A DNA stretch of 64,000 nucleotides from contig JADLHU010000162.1 in the NCBI GenBank assembly GCA_020848655.1, forward strand, positions 62,001 through 126,000. Reading direction: 5' to 3'. Positions 9,488-18,543 of this stretch are shown piece by piece (within the stretch, counting starts at the first letter, position 1; each line of letters begins with the position of its first letter). The notes beneath the pieces were generated by a model. The model was not told where the DNA came from. It worked only from the letters and a program-made list of their open reading frames with translations, and did not search any database. A program made the position numbers and the translations under genes. The stretch comes from Novosphingobium sp. (GTDB lineage: Bacteria; Pseudomonadota; Alphaproteobacteria; Sphingomonadales; Sphingomonadaceae).

Positions 9488-10066
9488 ATGCGCATTTGTG
9501 TATTCCTTGGTTCCAGCATCGGTGTTTCGCCCGCCTATGGCGCGGCGGCGCGCAATTTCGGCGCGCTGCTGGCCCGGCGCGGGATCGGGGTGGTCTATGG
9601 CGGCGGGTCGATCGGGCTGATGGGGCTGGTCGCCGATGGGGCCAGCAAGGCCGGCGGCGAAGTGATCGGCGTGATCCCCGATGCGCTGCGCGCGCGCGAA
9701 CAGGATCACACCGGGCTGACCGAACTGCACGTCGTGGCCAACATGCACGAACGCAAGGCGATGATGGCCGAGATGTCGGATGCCTTCGTGGCACTGCCCG
9801 GCGGCATCGGCACGTTCGAGGAACTGTTCGAAGTGTGGACCTGGTCGCAGCTTGGCTATCACGAAAAGCCTTGCGCGCTGCTCAACGTCAACGGGTTCTA
9901 CGATGCGATGCGCGCCTTCATCGATCATGTCGTGGCCGAAGGGTTCCTGCGCGCCGATCACCGCGACATGCTGATGGTGCACGAAGATCCCGAGGAACTG
10001 CTGGACGCGCTGACCGGCTATGTTCCCCCCGTGGTGCCGCACTGGGTGGGCCGGCAGGACTTGTGA
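9488..10066 (+). CDS. LOG family / TIGR00730-type Rossmann-fold phosphoribohydrolase
   Basis: [62 protein letters not shown] (PGGxGTxxE). Confidence 0.93.
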   Translation: MRICVFLGSSIGVSPAYGAAARNFGALLARRGIGVVYGGGSIGLMGLVADGASKAGGEVIGVIPDALRAREQDHTGLTELHVVANMHERKAMMAEMSDAFVALPGGIGTFEELFEVWTWSQLGYHEKPCALLNVNGFYDAMRAFIDHVVAEGFLRADHRDMLMVHEDPEELLDALTGYVPPVVPHWVGRQDL

Positions 10067-11631
10067 TGCGCGGCGGGGCGATACTCGGAACGGCGCTGGG
10101 GGCGATCCTGTTGGCGGCGCTGCCGGGCGGGGCCGCTGCGGCGCAGGCGCAAACCGCCTCGTCCCCACCGGCGGATGAGGCCGCCGTCGCGGCGCTGTTC
10201 GATCGCGTTGTCGACCGGCCGGCGCGGCTGCGCGTGTTCCTGCAGGCGATGCCCAAGGGCGGCGATCTGCACAACCACTTGTGGGGGCAGCCTTATGCCG
10301 AACAGTTCATGGCCTGGGGGGCGCAAGCCGGGCTTTGCGCATCGCGCCGCGCGCTGGCCATCGCGCCGCCGCCCTGCCACGCGCCCGACAGCGAGCCGCT
10401 GAAAGACCTGGGCCAGCGCGACGAGGCGCTGTGGACCGCGATGATCGAGGCGCTGTCCACGCGCGGCCGCGCGCAGGGCCTTGGCGTCAACACCGTGACC
10501 GGGCACGACGATTTCTTTGGTTCGTTCGATCGCTTCGGCGCGGTGGCGATGCATGAGCCTGGCGCGATGCTGGCATCGGCGCGGGCCAGCGCGGCGGCGG
10601 GGCAGGTATCCTACCTCGAACTGATGCAGAACCCGGCGGCGGCCACGCGGGCGGCGCGGATCGCCGACGACACGCCCTGGAATCCCGATGATTTCGCCGG
10701 CGCGCTGCGCGCTCTCGCGCCGGCGCTGCCCGCGCTGGTGGAACAGGGCGTGGCCGAGACCGACGCGATGGAGCGCGATGCGGCGCGGCGGCTGGGCTGC
10801 CGGGGTGATGCGTCCGCGCCGGGGGCCTGCGCGGTCACGGTGCGCTACCAGGCCTTCGCTTTGCGCGGTTTGCCGCCCGCGCAGGTCTTCGCCCAGCTTG
10901 CCTATGCCTTCGCGCTGGTAGAGCGCGATCCGCGCTATGTCGGGATCAACTTCGTCGCGCCGGAAGATGGCCCGGTGGCGATCGGCGATTTCGATCTGCA
11001 CATGTGCATGTTCCGCTTCTTCGCGGCGCGCCATCGCCAGGTGAAGCTGTCGCTCCATGCGGGCGAGCTGGACCTGGGCCTTGTGCCGCCCAGCGATCTG
11101 GCGCACCACATCCGCGATTCGATCGAGATCGCGGGCGCGCGCCGCATCGGGCACGGCGTGGCCATCGCTTACGAGGCGGACGCGCCCGGCCTGCTGGCGC
11201 GCATGGCGCGCGATCGGATCGCGGTGGAAATCAACCTGACCAGCAACGACACCATCCTGGGCGTGCGCGGCGCGCGCCATCCGCTGGCGCTCTATCGCGC
11301 GGCGGGGGTGCCGGTGGTGCTGTCCACCGATGACGAAGGCGTTTCGCGCAGCGACATGACCAACGAATATCTGCGCGCCGCGACCGAGCAGGGCCTGCGC
11401 TATGCCGATCTCAAGCAGATCGCCCGCGCCAGCCTGGAATATGCGTTCCTGCCCGGCGCCAGCCTGTGGCGCGACGGCCGGATCGGCGAACGCGCCGCGC
11501 CTTGCGGGGATGCGCCGGCGCCGCCCGCCTGCGCCGCGCTGCTTGCCGCCAGCGACAAGGCGCGCGCGCAGTGGCGGCTGGAACAGGAATTGTCCCGCTT
11601 CGAACAGTCCATCCTCACCCAGCGTTTCTGA
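10066..11631 (+). CDS. Adenosine deaminase family protein with predicted signal peptide
   Basis: [29 protein letters not shown] leader; KGGDLHNHLWGQ, LSLHAGELDLG, RRIGHGVAIAYE, VVLSTDDEGVSRSD active-site motifs. Confidence 0.88.
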   Translation: MRGGAILGTALGAILLAALPGGAAAAQAQTASSPPADEAAVAALFDRVVDRPARLRVFLQAMPKGGDLHNHLWGQPYAEQFMAWGAQAGLCASRRALAIAPPPCHAPDSEPLKDLGQRDEALWTAMIEALSTRGRAQGLGVNTVTGHDDFFGSFDRFGAVAMHEPGAMLASARASAAAGQVSYLELMQNPAAATRAARIADDTPWNPDDFAGALRALAPALPALVEQGVAETDAMERDAARRLGCRGDASAPGACAVTVRYQAFALRGLPPAQVFAQLAYAFALVERDPRYVGINFVAPEDGPVAIGDFDLHMCMFRFFAARHRQVKLSLHAGELDLGLVPPSDLAHHIRDSIEIAGARRIGHGVAIAYEADAPGLLARMARDRIAVEINLTSNDTILGVRGARHPLALYRAAGVPVVLSTDDEGVSRSDMTNEYLRAATEQGLRYADLKQIARASLEYAFLPGASLWRDGRIGERAAPCGDAPAPPACAALLAASDKARAQWRLEQELSRFEQSILTQRF

Positions 11632-11645
11632 ACCAGAGGCACCCC

Positions 11646-12065
11646 ATGACGCAAAGCCTGATCATCACCGCCGGTCCCTTCACCTTCCGCGCGCGCCTTG
11701 AAGACGCGCTGGCCCCGGCCACCTGCGCCGCGTTCCGCGCGATGCTGCCTTATGACGAGCGGATCATCCACGTGCGCTGGAGCGGCGAGGGCATGTGGAT
11801 TCCGATGGGCGACCAGGCGTTCGACCTGCCGTGGGAAAACAACACCAGCTATCCCGCGCCCGGCCAGTTCATCTTCTATCCCAAGGGCATCAGCGAGACG
11901 GAAATCCTGCTGGCCTATGGCGGCGTGCGCTTTGCCAGCAAGGCGGGGCAGCTTTCGGGCAACCAGTTCCTGACCATCTACGAAGGGCTGGAAAACCTGA
12001 CCGCGCTAGGCAAGATGACGCTGTGGCAAGGCGCGCAGCCGATCCGCTTCGCGCTGGAAGGATAA
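11646..12065 (+). CDS. DUF3830 family (cyclophilin-like fold) protein
   Basis: MTQSLIITAGPFTFRARLEDALAPATCAAFRAMLPYDERIIHVRWSGEGMWIPMGD...ENNTSYPAPGQFIFYP...ETEILLAYG; small cyclophilin-like family. Confidence 0.75.
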   Translation: MTQSLIITAGPFTFRARLEDALAPATCAAFRAMLPYDERIIHVRWSGEGMWIPMGDQAFDLPWENNTSYPAPGQFIFYPKGISETEILLAYGGVRFASKAGQLSGNQFLTIYEGLENLTALGKMTLWQGAQPIRFALEG

Positions 12066-12076
12066 GGCGGGCGGGG

Positions 12077-13477
12077 TCAGCGCGGGGCCGGCTCGGCTTG
12101 CCAGCCGCCGCCCAGCGCCTTGAACAGGTCCACCCGCAACGAGCCGAGCTGCTGGCTGGAAGCGGCCAGCGCGGCGCGCGTGTCGAGCAGGTCGCGCTGG
12201 GTCTGGAGCAAGTCGCTCAGCGCGATCGATCCGGCCCGGTAACGGCGGTCGGCCAGGCCAAAGGCGGCCTCGGCATGGGTGGCCGCTTCGCGCAGGCGCG
12301 CATTGCGCTCGCCCTCCGCCGCATAGAGCGTCAGCGCCTGCTCCACTTCCTTGAGCGCGGTCAGCACCGCCCCGTCGAACAGCGCGAGCGAGGCCTGCGC
12401 GCCGGCTTCGGCCTGGCGGATGCGGGCGCGCCCGGCGAAGAGGTTGGGAAAGCTCCACGCGATCAGCGGCCCGGCCGAGACCGTGAACGAATCGCCGCCG
12501 CGCACCTGATCGTTGCGCAGGAAGTTGCCCGATCCACCCAGCGAGATGCGGGGATAAAGTTCCGCCGTGGCCACGCCGATGCGCGCGGTGTCGGCGGCCA
12601 GCCTGCGCTCGGCCTCGCGCACGTCGGGGCGGCGGGCCAGCAGCGCGCGGCCATCGCCCAGCGGGATCGCCGCGGTCGGCGCGGGCGCGCGCGCGCATTG
12701 CCGCGCGTCCTCGGGCACGTCGCCGGGCGTCGCGCCCAGCAGCGCCGCCAGTTCGAACAGCGTGGCGCGCCGGCGTCCTTCGAGTGCGGGCAGCGTGGCG
12801 CGGATATTGGCCAGCGCCGTGGCGGTGCGCTCGCTGTCCAGCCGCGATGCGCCGCCGGCGCGTTCGCGCAACTGCTGGATGGCAAGCTGGCGTTCGGCGA
12901 TGGCGATCGATGAACGCGCCACGGCCACGGCTTCGGCCAGCGCGCAGCCATCGGCATAGGCGCGGGTCACTTCCGCCGCGACGGTCAGCGCCACGCGATC
13001 ACGCGTCGCCGCGATGGCGCCGGCATCGCCGCGCGCGGCTTCGGCCGACCGCGCGATGCGGCCGAACAGGTCAAGTTCCCAGGTCAGCGTCTGCGCGGCA
13101 TTGTACGACCATTGCGTCGAACCGCCCTGCGCCTGGCCGCTGCCGCCGTCGTCGCCGTAATTCGCCCCGGCGCTGACCTGGCCGTGGGGCAGGCCGGCGG
13201 CACGCGCTTCGCGCAGCGCCGCCTGGGCGCGGCGCAAGTTGGCCTCTGCCGCGCGCAGATCGGTGTTGGCGGCCAGCGCGCGTTCGACCAGCCGATCGAG
13301 CACGGGATCGTCATAGAGCCGCCACCAGCGATCGGCGGGCGCATCGGTGGTGGTGCCGGGCGCGGTGGAGAGGAAGGCCTGCGCCGCCGGGGCGGGCGGC
13401 TGCGGCGGGCGGTAATCCGGTCCCACCGCGCAGGCGCCCGCCAGCAGCGGCATCAGCAGGACGGCCAGCCTACGCAT
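12077..13477 (-). CDS. RND efflux outer-membrane lipoprotein, NodT family
   Basis: MRRLAVLLMPLLAGACAVGPDYRPPQPPAP lipobox; WWRLYDDPVLDRLVERALAANTDLRAAEANLRRA; TolC/NodT repeats. Confidence 0.95.
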   Translation of the reverse strand: MRRLAVLLMPLLAGACAVGPDYRPPQPPAPAAQAFLSTAPGTTTDAPADRWWRLYDDPVLDRLVERALAANTDLRAAEANLRRAQAALREARAAGLPHGQVSAGANYGDDGGSGQAQGGSTQWSYNAAQTLTWELDLFGRIARSAEAARGDAGAIAATRDRVALTVAAEVTRAYADGCALAEAVAVARSSIAIAERQLAIQQLRERAGGASRLDSERTATALANIRATLPALEGRRRATLFELAALLGATPGDVPEDARQCARAPAPTAAIPLGDGRALLARRPDVREAERRLAADTARIGVATAELYPRISLGGSGNFLRNDQVRGGDSFTVSAGPLIAWSFPNLFAGRARIRQAEAGAQASLALFDGAVLTALKEVEQALTLYAAEGERNARLREAATHAEAAFGLADRRYRAGSIALSDLLQTQRDLLDTRAALAASSQQLGSLRVDLFKALGGGWQAEPAPR

Positions 13478-16400
13478 GGGCCGGCGCTCCTTCCCCGGCG
13501 AGTTCGCGGGCGCGCGGGCTGTCGGCGGCGGCGCGGTGGTCGCGCGCGACGAACGTATAGATCGTGGGCAGCACGAACAGCGTGAACATCGTGCCCACCA
13601 GCATTCCCATGACCACGACGATGCCGATGGCGAAGCGGCTTGCCGCGCCCGCGCCGGCGGCGAACAGCAGCGGCACCAGGCCCGCGACCATCGCCGCCGT
13701 GGTCATCAGCACCGGCCGCATGCGCACCGCCGCCGCCTTGCGGATCGCGGCAGTGCGGTCCAGCCCTTCGCTGTGCTGGATCTCGTTGGCGAAGGACACC
13801 ATCAGGATGCCGTGCTTCGAGATCAGCCCGATCAGCGTGACAAGGCCGATCTGGGTATAGATGTTGAGCGTGGCATAGCCGAGATAGAGCGGGATCAGCG
13901 CCCCGCAGACCGCCAGCGGCACGGTGACGAGGATCACGACCGGATCGCGGAAGCTTTCGAACTGCGCGGCCAGCACCAGGAAGATCACCACCAGCGCGAA
14001 GCCGAACGACACGGTCAGCCGGTTGCCTTCGTTGACGTACTGGCGGCTGTCGGACAGCCAGTCGATCTGGAAGCCGGAGGGCAGCGGCTGCGCCTGAAGG
14101 AATTTCACCGCCTCGCCCATCGTCCGGCCGGGGGCCAGCACGGCCGAAAGCGTGGCCGAGTTCATCTGGTTGAACTGCGGCAACTGGTTGGCCTGCGGGC
14201 GCATGTCCACGCGCACCACGGTGGCCAGCGGCACCAGATTGCCGCCGCGCGCCTTCACATAGAAGCGGCCAAGGCTTTCCGGAGTCAGCCGCTTGTCCTG
14301 CGGCACTTGCGCGATCACATCATAGGAACGGTCGTGAAAGTTGAAGCGGTTGACGAAGTTTTCGCCCACCAGCGTGGCCAGCGTGCCCGAGATCGCGTCC
14401 ATCGTCACGCCCAGTTCGCCGGCCTTGGCGCGATCGATCACGATGTGCGCTTCGGGACTGTCGAACGCGAGGTCGCTGTCGACGAAAGCGAACAGCCCGC
14501 TGCCCCACGCCGCGCCTTTGACCTGCTCAAGCGCCTGGTAGATCTGGCTGAAATCGCCCGAGGAACGCAGCACCATCTGGACCGGCAAGCCGCCGCTGCC
14601 GGCCGGCAGCGATGCGGGCTGAAACGCCGTGGCGAACACCCCGGTCAGCCCGGCGCCCCTGGCGTTGAGTTCGGCCTGGATCTCCGCCGCGCTGCGGCTG
14701 CGCTTGGCCCAGTCGGTCAGGAGGATGCCGCCGAAGCCGTTGTTCTGCCCGCCGCCGCCACCGCCGAACCAGGAACCCGAATATTCGGGCTGCTGCTGGA
14801 AGAACCGGTCCATTTCGTCGGCATAATGCTGGGTATAGGCCATGTTGGCATATTGCGGCGCCTTGAACTGGACGAAGATGACGCCCTGGTCTTCTTCGGG
14901 CGCCAGTTCGCGTTGCGCGCCGCTGAACAGCAATACGATGCCGCCCAGCACCGCCAGCCCCGCCAGCAGCACCGCGCCGCGCGCCGCCAGCGTGGCCGCC
15001 AGCATGCGATCGTACAGGCGGGTCACGCGCTGCATGTTCGCTTCGACCGCGCGGGACAGGCGGCCCTCGGTCAGCTTGCTGTCGAGCAGGTAGCTGCTCA
15101 TCATCGGCGAAAGCGTCAGCGCCACCACGCCCGAGACGATGACCGCCCCGGCCAGCGTGAAGGCGAATTCGCGGAACAGCGCGCCGGTCAGCCCGCCCAT
15201 CAGGCCGATGGGGGTGTATACCGCCGCCAGCGTGATCGTCATCGCGATCACCGGGCCAACGATCTCGCGCGCACCCACCAGCGCGGCCTGCACCGGCGCC
15301 AGGCCGTCCTCGATATGGCGGTGGATGTTCTCCACCACCACGATCGCGTCGTCCACGACAAGGCCGATCGCCAGCACCATGGCCAGCAGCGTCAGAAGAT
15401 TGAAAGAGAACCCGAAGGCCAGCATCAGTGCTGCCGTGCCGACCAGCGAAAGCGGTATGGTCAGCACCGGGATCAGCACCGCGCGCAAGGTGCCCAGGAA
15501 CAGGAAGATCACGATCACCACAATCAGGATGGCTTCGACCAGCGTGCTGGTCACTTCATCGATCGATGCGTTGACGAAGTGCGCGGAATCGAACTGGTTG
15601 ACCACTTCCACGCCGGGCGGCGCGACGCGCTCTATGGTCGGCAAAAGGGCCTTGACGCCTTTGACGATCTCCAGCGGATTGCCATCGGGCGTGGGTGAGA
15701 TCGCCAGGAAAACGGCGCGCCTGCCGTCCTGAGTCGCGCTGGTATCATAGTTCTGGCCGCCCAGTTCGATCGTCGCCACGTCGCCCAGCCGGACGATCGA
15801 GGCGCCGGTGGACTTGATGACCATGTCGCGGAATTCGTCGATCCCGGTCAGGTCGGTGGAGGCCGTGATATTGATCACGGTGCGCGCGGTCTTGAGCTGG
15901 CCGGGCGCCGACTGGACGTTGTTGTTCCGCAGCGCATCGGCGATCTCGCCGGCGGAAATGCCGCGCGCGGTCAGCTTGTCGGGATCGAGCCAGATGCGCA
16001 TGGCCAGCGCCTGCTGCCCGCCCAGGTCGGCCGAAGCGACGCCGGGCACGGCGGTGATCAGCGGCCGTGCGACGCGCGTGACGAAATCGGTCAGTTGCGG
16101 GATGGACAGCGTGTCGCTTTTAAAGGCGATGTACTGGATTGCCGAAATGCCGTCGGTGATCTTGTTGATGACGGGATCGGTGGCGCCGGGCGGAAGCTGG
16201 TATTTCACCTGCTGCACTTTGGCCAGGATCTCGGTCATCGAACGGTCGGCGTTGGCGTTCAGCTTGAGCTTGGCCTGAACCGTGCTGGTGCCCTGGCGGG
16301 ACGTGGAGGTAAGGTATTCGATGCCGTTGGCGGTGGCGATGGCCTGCGCGATGGGGGTGGTCACGAAGCCCTGCATCACGTCCTGCGTGGCGCCGGGATA

Positions 16401-16550
16401 GCTGGTGCTGACGGTGATCGTGGCGCTTTCCATGTTCGGATATTCGCGCACGTTAAGCAGGAATACCGACGCCCCGCCGACGAGCAGGATCAGCAGGCTG
16501 ACCACGATCGCAAGGATCGGACGGCGGATGAAAAGGTCGGTGAAGCGCAC
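13470..16550 (-). CDS. Efflux RND transporter permease (HAE1-like)
   Basis: 1026 aa; MRFTDLFIRRPILAIVVSLLILLVGG, LAIGLVVDDAIVVVENIHRHIEDG, two permease halves. Confidence 0.96.
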   Translation of the reverse strand: MRFTDLFIRRPILAIVVSLLILLVGGASVFLLNVREYPNMESATITVSTSYPGATQDVMQGFVTTPIAQAIATANGIEYLTSTSRQGTSTVQAKLKLNANADRSMTEILAKVQQVKYQLPPGATDPVINKITDGISAIQYIAFKSDTLSIPQLTDFVTRVARPLITAVPGVASADLGGQQALAMRIWLDPDKLTARGISAGEIADALRNNNVQSAPGQLKTARTVINITASTDLTGIDEFRDMVIKSTGASIVRLGDVATIELGGQNYDTSATQDGRRAVFLAISPTPDGNPLEIVKGVKALLPTIERVAPPGVEVVNQFDSAHFVNASIDEVTSTLVEAILIVVIVIFLFLGTLRAVLIPVLTIPLSLVGTAALMLAFGFSFNLLTLLAMVLAIGLVVDDAIVVVENIHRHIEDGLAPVQAALVGAREIVGPVIAMTITLAAVYTPIGLMGGLTGALFREFAFTLAGAVIVSGVVALTLSPMMSSYLLDSKLTEGRLSRAVEANMQRVTRLYDRMLAATLAARGAVLLAGLAVLGGIVLLFSGAQRELAPEEDQGVIFVQFKAPQYANMAYTQHYADEMDRFFQQQPEYSGSWFGGGGGGQNNGFGGILLTDWAKRSRSAAEIQAELNARGAGLTGVFATAFQPASLPAGSGGLPVQMVLRSSGDFSQIYQALEQVKGAAWGSGLFAFVDSDLAFDSPEAHIVIDRAKAGELGVTMDAISGTLATLVGENFVNRFNFHDRSYDVIAQVPQDKRLTPESLGRFYVKARGGNLVPLATVVRVDMRPQANQLPQFNQMNSATLSAVLAPGRTMGEAVKFLQAQPLPSGFQIDWLSDSRQYVNEGNRLTVSFGFALVVIFLVLAAQFESFRDPVVILVTVPLAVCGALIPLYLGYATLNIYTQIGLVTLIGLISKHGILMVSFANEIQHSEGLDRTAAIRKAAAVRMRPVLMTTAAMVAGLVPLLFAAGAGAASRFAIGIVVVMGMLVGTMFTLFVLPTIYTFVARDHRAAADSPRARELAGEGAPAHA

Positions 16551-16553
16551 GGC

Positions 16554-17720
16554 CTAGCGACCTGCGGTGGCGGCAGGAACGGCCGGGACCAGTCGCGAAA
16601 CGTGGACCGGCGCGCCGGGCTGCACGCGCAACTGGCCTTCGGTTACCACCACGTCGCCGGCCTTCAGCCCCTTGGTGATGACCACGGCATCGCCGAAGCG
16701 GCGCCCGGTGGTGACCGAAACGGCCTGTGCCTTGCCCTGGCGGCGGGCGTTGCTGCCGCGGATCACGATCACGCTGTCGCCTTGCGCGGATGTCAGGATC
16801 GCTGTCACGGGCACGACGAGCGCGCCCGCCAGCGGCGGCAGCGAGAGCGCGGCGGTCACGTACATGCCGGGGCGCAGCGCCCGGTCGGGGTTGGCGAGCG
16901 TGCCTTGCACCAGCACGTTGCGGCTGTCCTCGGCGATGCGCGGTTCGATCGCGGTGACGCGCGCGGTGAAGGCGCGGGTCGGCCAGGCATCGGACGTGAC
17001 GCGCACTTTGCCGCCGGGGGCAAGTTGCGCCAGTTCCTGCTGCGGCACGCTGAAATCGACGAAAAGCTGGTCAAGGCTGGTCAGCGTCGCCACCGCATCG
17101 CCCGGGTTCAGGTATTGCCCCAGGTTCACCCGGCGCACGCCGACTTCCCCGGGGAAGGGCGCAGCGACGCGCTTCTGGGCCAGCCGCGCGTCAATCTGGC
17201 GCACGGCGGCGATGGCCTGGTCATACTCTGCCTGGCGCTGTTGCAGCGTTTCGCGCGATTCGGCGCCGCCGGGCACCAGTTGGCGCGTGCGGGCCAGTTG
17301 CAGCCGGGCGAATTCGGCCTTGGCGGCGGCGGCGGCGCGGTCCGCGCGTTCCGGCCCGTCGTTCAACTGAAGCAGCACCGTGCCCGCGCCGACGCGCTGG
17401 CCGGCGGTGAAGCGGATTGCGGTGATGCGCCCGGCAACTTCGGGGGAAAGCGTGACTTCGCGCACCGCGCGCAGCGTTCCCACCGCTTCCAGCGCGGTCG
17501 GAACGTCAACCGGGACGACCACGGCGGCGGCGACGGCGGTGGGGGGTGGCGCGCCGCGCGGCGGGCCGGCGTTGTGCCATCCGCGCCACGCGAACAGCGC
17601 CGCGAACACCAGCGCGACCACGCCCAGCACGCTGATCGTCTGGCGAAGCGGCAGCAATGGCGCGCGGGCCGTATCGTCGGGAACGCCATCGGCGGCGGAC
17701 GATTGTTCGATCTGCGACAT
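16554..17720 (-). CDS. Efflux RND transporter periplasmic adaptor subunit
   Basis: 388 aa; EAVGTLRAVREVTLSPEVAGRITAIRFTAGQRVGAGTVLLQLND, MFP domain; directly upstream of the RND permease. Confidence 0.95.
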   Translation of the reverse strand: MSQIEQSSAADGVPDDTARAPLLPLRQTISVLGVVALVFAALFAWRGWHNAGPPRGAPPPTAVAAAVVVPVDVPTALEAVGTLRAVREVTLSPEVAGRITAIRFTAGQRVGAGTVLLQLNDGPERADRAAAAAKAEFARLQLARTRQLVPGGAESRETLQQRQAEYDQAIAAVRQIDARLAQKRVAAPFPGEVGVRRVNLGQYLNPGDAVATLTSLDQLFVDFSVPQQELAQLAPGGKVRVTSDAWPTRAFTARVTAIEPRIAEDSRNVLVQGTLANPDRALRPGMYVTAALSLPPLAGALVVPVTAILTSAQGDSVIVIRGSNARRQGKAQAVSVTTGRRFGDAVVITKGLKAGDVVVTEGQLRVQPGAPVHVSRLVPAVPAATAGR

Positions 17721-17737
17721 GACCCCAAAACCTCTCG

Positions 17738-17768
17738 CGCATTAATCGACTAGCGGTCGATTAATGCG
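17738..17768. promoter_or_regulatory. Candidate TetR operator: perfect 13-bp inverted repeat with 5-bp spacer
   Basis: CGCATTAATCGAC-TAGCG-GTCGATTAATGCG, 18 bp upstream of the adaptor start in the divergent intergenic region. Confidence 0.85.
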
Positions 17769-17809
17769 TTGCGCCGATTATCAACGCTGTATTACAAGGT
17801 CAACGCAGA

Positions 17810-18487
17810 ATGGTCGCAAATTCCGCTAAACCGCCCTATAGGCCATGTATGGGTCGACCGGAAACAGGTGCAAGCAGTGTGCGCGGTCGTCCTGCGCGGG
17901 TTGCCGGCGCGCCTCCGGGTCCGCGCCGGCAGGACTTGCGCAAGGGCGCGCTGCTCGACGCGGCGGCGTCGCTGTTCGTCGAACAGGGCATGGTGGCGAC
18001 CAGCATCGATCATATCGTCGATCGCGCCGGCGTGGCCAAGGGCACGTTCTATCACTATTTCCAGGATCGCGCGGCGATGCTCGAAGCCTTGCGCTGCCGC
18101 TATTCGCAGCACTTCGCCGAAGTCGCCCTCGCCGCGATCGAAGCCAACGCCGGGCAGGGCCACAAGGCCCGACTGGAAGCGTGGATCGATGCGGTGGTGC
18201 GTGTCTATCTCGGCACATATGCGCTGCACGATGCGATCTTCCACGATCCCGCGATCTGCCATCGCTGGGTGATGGGGGAAGAGCCGGTGGTGAAACTGCT
18301 CGCGGCGCTGCTGGAAGAAGGCGTCGCGGCGGGCGAATGGGACGTTGACGATCCGGTCGGCAGCGCGGTGTGCATGTTCTATGGCCTGCACGGCCTGGTC
18401 GACGAGACGATCGCCGCCGGCGCCGATGCCGATGCGATCGTGCCCTGCCTGACCCGGCTTTACGGCAACATGGTGCGCCGGGCCTGA
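17810..18487 (+). CDS. TetR/AcrR family transcriptional regulator
   Basis: LRKGALLDAAASLFVEQGMVATSIDHIVDRAGVAKGTFYHYFQDRAAMLEAL HTH; divergent from RND operon. Confidence 0.93.
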   Translation: MVANSAKPPYRPCMGRPETGASSVRGRPARVAGAPPGPRRQDLRKGALLDAAASLFVEQGMVATSIDHIVDRAGVAKGTFYHYFQDRAAMLEALRCRYSQHFAEVALAAIEANAGQGHKARLEAWIDAVVRVYLGTYALHDAIFHDPAICHRWVMGEEPVVKLLAALLEEGVAAGEWDVDDPVGSAVCMFYGLHGLVDETIAAGADADAIVPCLTRLYGNMVRRA

Positions 18488-18501
18488 ACGCGGGGGCGTT
18501 C

Positions 18502-18543
18502 GATCAGAACGGGGCGATCAGAACGGCCAACAATCAGAACGCG
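18502..18543. repeat. Three degenerate ~14-bp tandem repeats in convergent intergenic region
   Basis: GATCAGAACGGGGC / GATCAGAACGGCCA / ACAATCAGAACGCG read directly; third unit overlaps the stop of the TonB receptor. Confidence 0.7.

Noticed and set aside
9488-10066. Lysine decarboxylase annotation for the LOG protein
   Set aside because: PGGxGTxxE motif indicates LOG-type phosphoribohydrolase; the older 'lysine decarboxylase' label for this family is a known misannotation.
13476-15698. 740-aa plus-strand ORF opposite the RND permease
   Set aside because: Composition (Q/R/H/D-rich) and exact opposition to a conserved RND gene mark it as an antisense artefact; same for 18573-20783, 25339-27387, 31739-33562, 39375-41243 and 49208-51082.
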